A stretch of 64,000 nucleotides of DNA, taken from JANOBD01 sp031411495 (GTDB taxonomy: Bacteria > Planctomycetota > Phycisphaerae > Tepidisphaerales > Tepidisphaeraceae). The stretch covers positions 16,957 to 80,956 of the forward strand of contig JANOBD010000081.1 of assembly GCA_031411495.1 (NCBI GenBank), in the 5' to 3' direction. Of this stretch, positions 63,601 through 64,000 are shown piece after piece. The stretch's first letter is position 1; each line of letters begins with the position of its first letter. The position numbers and the translations under genes were made by a program. Under the pieces are notes generated by a model, which worked only from the letters and a program-made list of their open reading frames with translations, was not told the DNA's origin and did not search any database.

Positions 63601-64000
63601 AATCCTGAAGACTGCGTAAGCTCGCGAGGTCTTGTCCGCTTGACACCAGCGGCTTGCCGGTGAGCGGGCATAGGCCCGGCTTGTCGAACGCCCGAACCTT
63701 CGTCAGGGAAGATCGCCGCTCGATCGGCGCATCGGATTCAGCCGCATACCAACGCTGGTCGCGCTCATCGTGCCAGAGTCCCTGCGGATGCTCCGGCGAG
63801 TAATAGCCGGGGTAGAGCACGTATTGATAGACCCAGCCGACGCCGGTGGCATCAGGACCAAGCTTCGGCTGAACGCCTGCCGGGAGACGATCCTTCGCGA
63901 AGTTCAGGTATTCGAGGACGCGGCTTCGTGCCCAGTACAGGTCGGTGCCCTCATCGAAGATCACATAGATCATCGACGTCTCGAACATGCTTTGCCCGCG
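60626..64000 (-). CDS. CusA/CzcA-type heavy-metal RND pump, N-terminus beyond the window
   Basis: At least 1125 codons, open at the right edge; the missing part should be about the first 100 residues. It shows porter-domain motifs (VYVDVTGRD, PGVAEVASIGGFVKEYQV) and membrane parts with the CusA-like GGIAIAVGVVVDSAIVMVENAH and FAMASASVLSITIIPVL. These are resistance-nodulation-division pumps that drive Cu, Ag, Zn or Co out with the proton gradient. An insert near DKPGLCPLTGKPLV resembles a heavy-metal-binding segment. The adaptor (CusB-like) gene is expected upstream, outside the window. The metal cannot be decided. Confidence 0.93.
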   Translation of the reverse strand, partial: RGQSMFETSMIYVIFDEGTDLYWARSRVLEYLNFAKDRLPAGVQPKLGPDATGVGWVYQYVLYPGYYSPEHPQGLWHDERDQRWYAAESDAPIERRSSLTKVRAFDKPGLCPLTGKPLVSSGQDLASLRSLQDWYLRYQMTAVPGVAEVASIGGFVKEYQVVLKPEKLLAFKLPVRDIMMAVQRSNNDVGGSVVEMSENEYMVRSRGYLTGLTELGQVPVGVTAGGTPISLSDIATLQIAGAERRGVGEWNGQGEAVGGVIIARFGANAYQVIQDAKAKLADLEQGLPPGVFIKTAYDRSDLIERSVQTLRHTLIEEMIVVGLVCILFLLHARSELVAIFVVPTSVLASLLAMHVLGINANIMSLGGIAIAVGVVVDSAIVMVENAHKHLDREEERIAHGEKPRSRSQIIIEAATEVGPSLFFSLLVITVSFLPIFVLTGESGRLFKPLALTKTFAMASASVLSITIIPVLMVFFITARVLPKRWGIFRNTAITLLAMLLPAAGLYWLTGSDPALSPYRVLIAGGWAVFAAMLLVPQKIVHEERNPISRALQAVYEIFFSAAIRFRWLVLVGAVGLVISAIWPFRHLGTEFMPPLDEGDLLYMPTTDPSISITKAKQVLQQTDKLIMTFPEVMCVYGKAGRAETATDPAPLDMIETVVRLHTDSSHWRQRKMSYFFGSWPSALRWPFEHTFWPSERRITMEELVYGWNDPDGTDHPGLNAVVSMPGVANAWPMPIENRTNMLSTGIKTPVGIKIMGPDLQVLSDLASRASTIMLNVSGTTSAYPERSYGGLYLDIDVKRQEAARYGLTTGDVQDVISTAIGGMKTTTAVEGLERYPINIRYARDYRDDPDSMKQVLVATPNGQHIPLGQIADIHVEPGPPMIKSESSRRSAWVYVDVTGRDLGGYIADAQAAVARQLALPPGYTLSWSGQFENIQEANARLKWAIPLTIGVIVLLLYAATRSWLRVSIVLLAVPFSLVGAVWLLWLLDYHLSLAVWVGMIALAGLDAETGLVMLLYLDNSFERFRKEGRMRSQADLWSAVHDGAVKRIRPKTMTVAAAFIGLVPLLWAHGTGADVMRRLAAPMLGGLFTSFLMELLVYPVIFYIAKGVSLRRTWSLAAMNGGVA

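Noticed and set aside
1..64000. CRISPR arrays, tRNA or rRNA genes
   Set aside because: No regularly spaced repeats with unique spacers and no tRNA-like cloverleaf or rRNA sequence was seen on reading. A covariance-model scan would be the decisive test.

Overview
The window looks like chromosome of a GC-rich planctomycete, most likely of class Phycisphaerae. The pointers are: two secreted giants that begin with the planctomycete LEPR-XLL export signature (1764-5747 and 33662-36037, both minus); a PEP-CTERM protein; an ELWxxDGT-repeat protein; a CxxC zinc-ribbon membrane protein carrying the CGYNLRGL signature; a short planctomycete-style LuxR-type HTH protein; and many flotillin-, tricorn- and rhomboid-type housekeeping genes. 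The class assignment is inference. No rRNA, tRNA or CRISPR array was seen.

Region 1-41.2 kb is ordinary core and secretome DNA. It holds the N-terminal part of a tricorn-like protease, a rhomboid protease, the LEPR-XLL/RTX giant, a PQQ-propeller lipoprotein, trpE, a periplasmic FKBP, the ELWxxDGT protein, a K-channel-like protein coupled to a zinc-ribbon membrane protein, a YqiJ/flotillin pair, a PAP2-dual-specificity-phosphatase fusion, a MuiA-like DUF4139 protein, a Gfo/Idh/MocA oxidoreductase, glutamate dehydrogenase, an M32 carboxypeptidase, and an operon of a degenerate GspE-like ATPase with a CvpA-like protein. It continues with a coiled-coil protein, a lysyl-oxidase-like multidomain secreted protein, a threonine-dehydratase-like enzyme, and an anSME-type radical SAM maturase coupled to a GH2 glycosidase. 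Hairpin terminators separate many units. Two genes (trpE and PAP2-DSP) carry in-frame palindromic insertions, and two promoter regions share a triple 10-bp TGAGAG iteron.

Region 41.2-58.9 kb is an accessory island in decay. Its left edge is the C-terminal half of a serine recombinase, abutting the GH2 gene. Towards its right edge lies the N-terminal part of a serine recombinase, fused to a beheaded cytochrome oxidase subunit I. Between them lie a DUF4142-like gene joined to the tail of an alcohol dehydrogenase, a frameshifted glgX, intact treZ and treY (trehalose from glycogen), a hybrid histidine kinase that has lost its front and is split by an amber codon, two response regulators, an SDR, and a caa3-type oxidase remnant (ctaG, a small membrane protein, coxC, coxA fragment). 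Beyond come a Gam-like protein and a tyrosine integrase truncated by an out-of-frame join. This resembles a mobile stress-tolerance island worn down by small deletions and point lesions.

Region 59.3-64 kb holds a TolC-like outer-membrane component and a CusA/CzcA heavy-metal RND pump. The two overlap by 4 nt in one operon, and the pump runs off the right edge.
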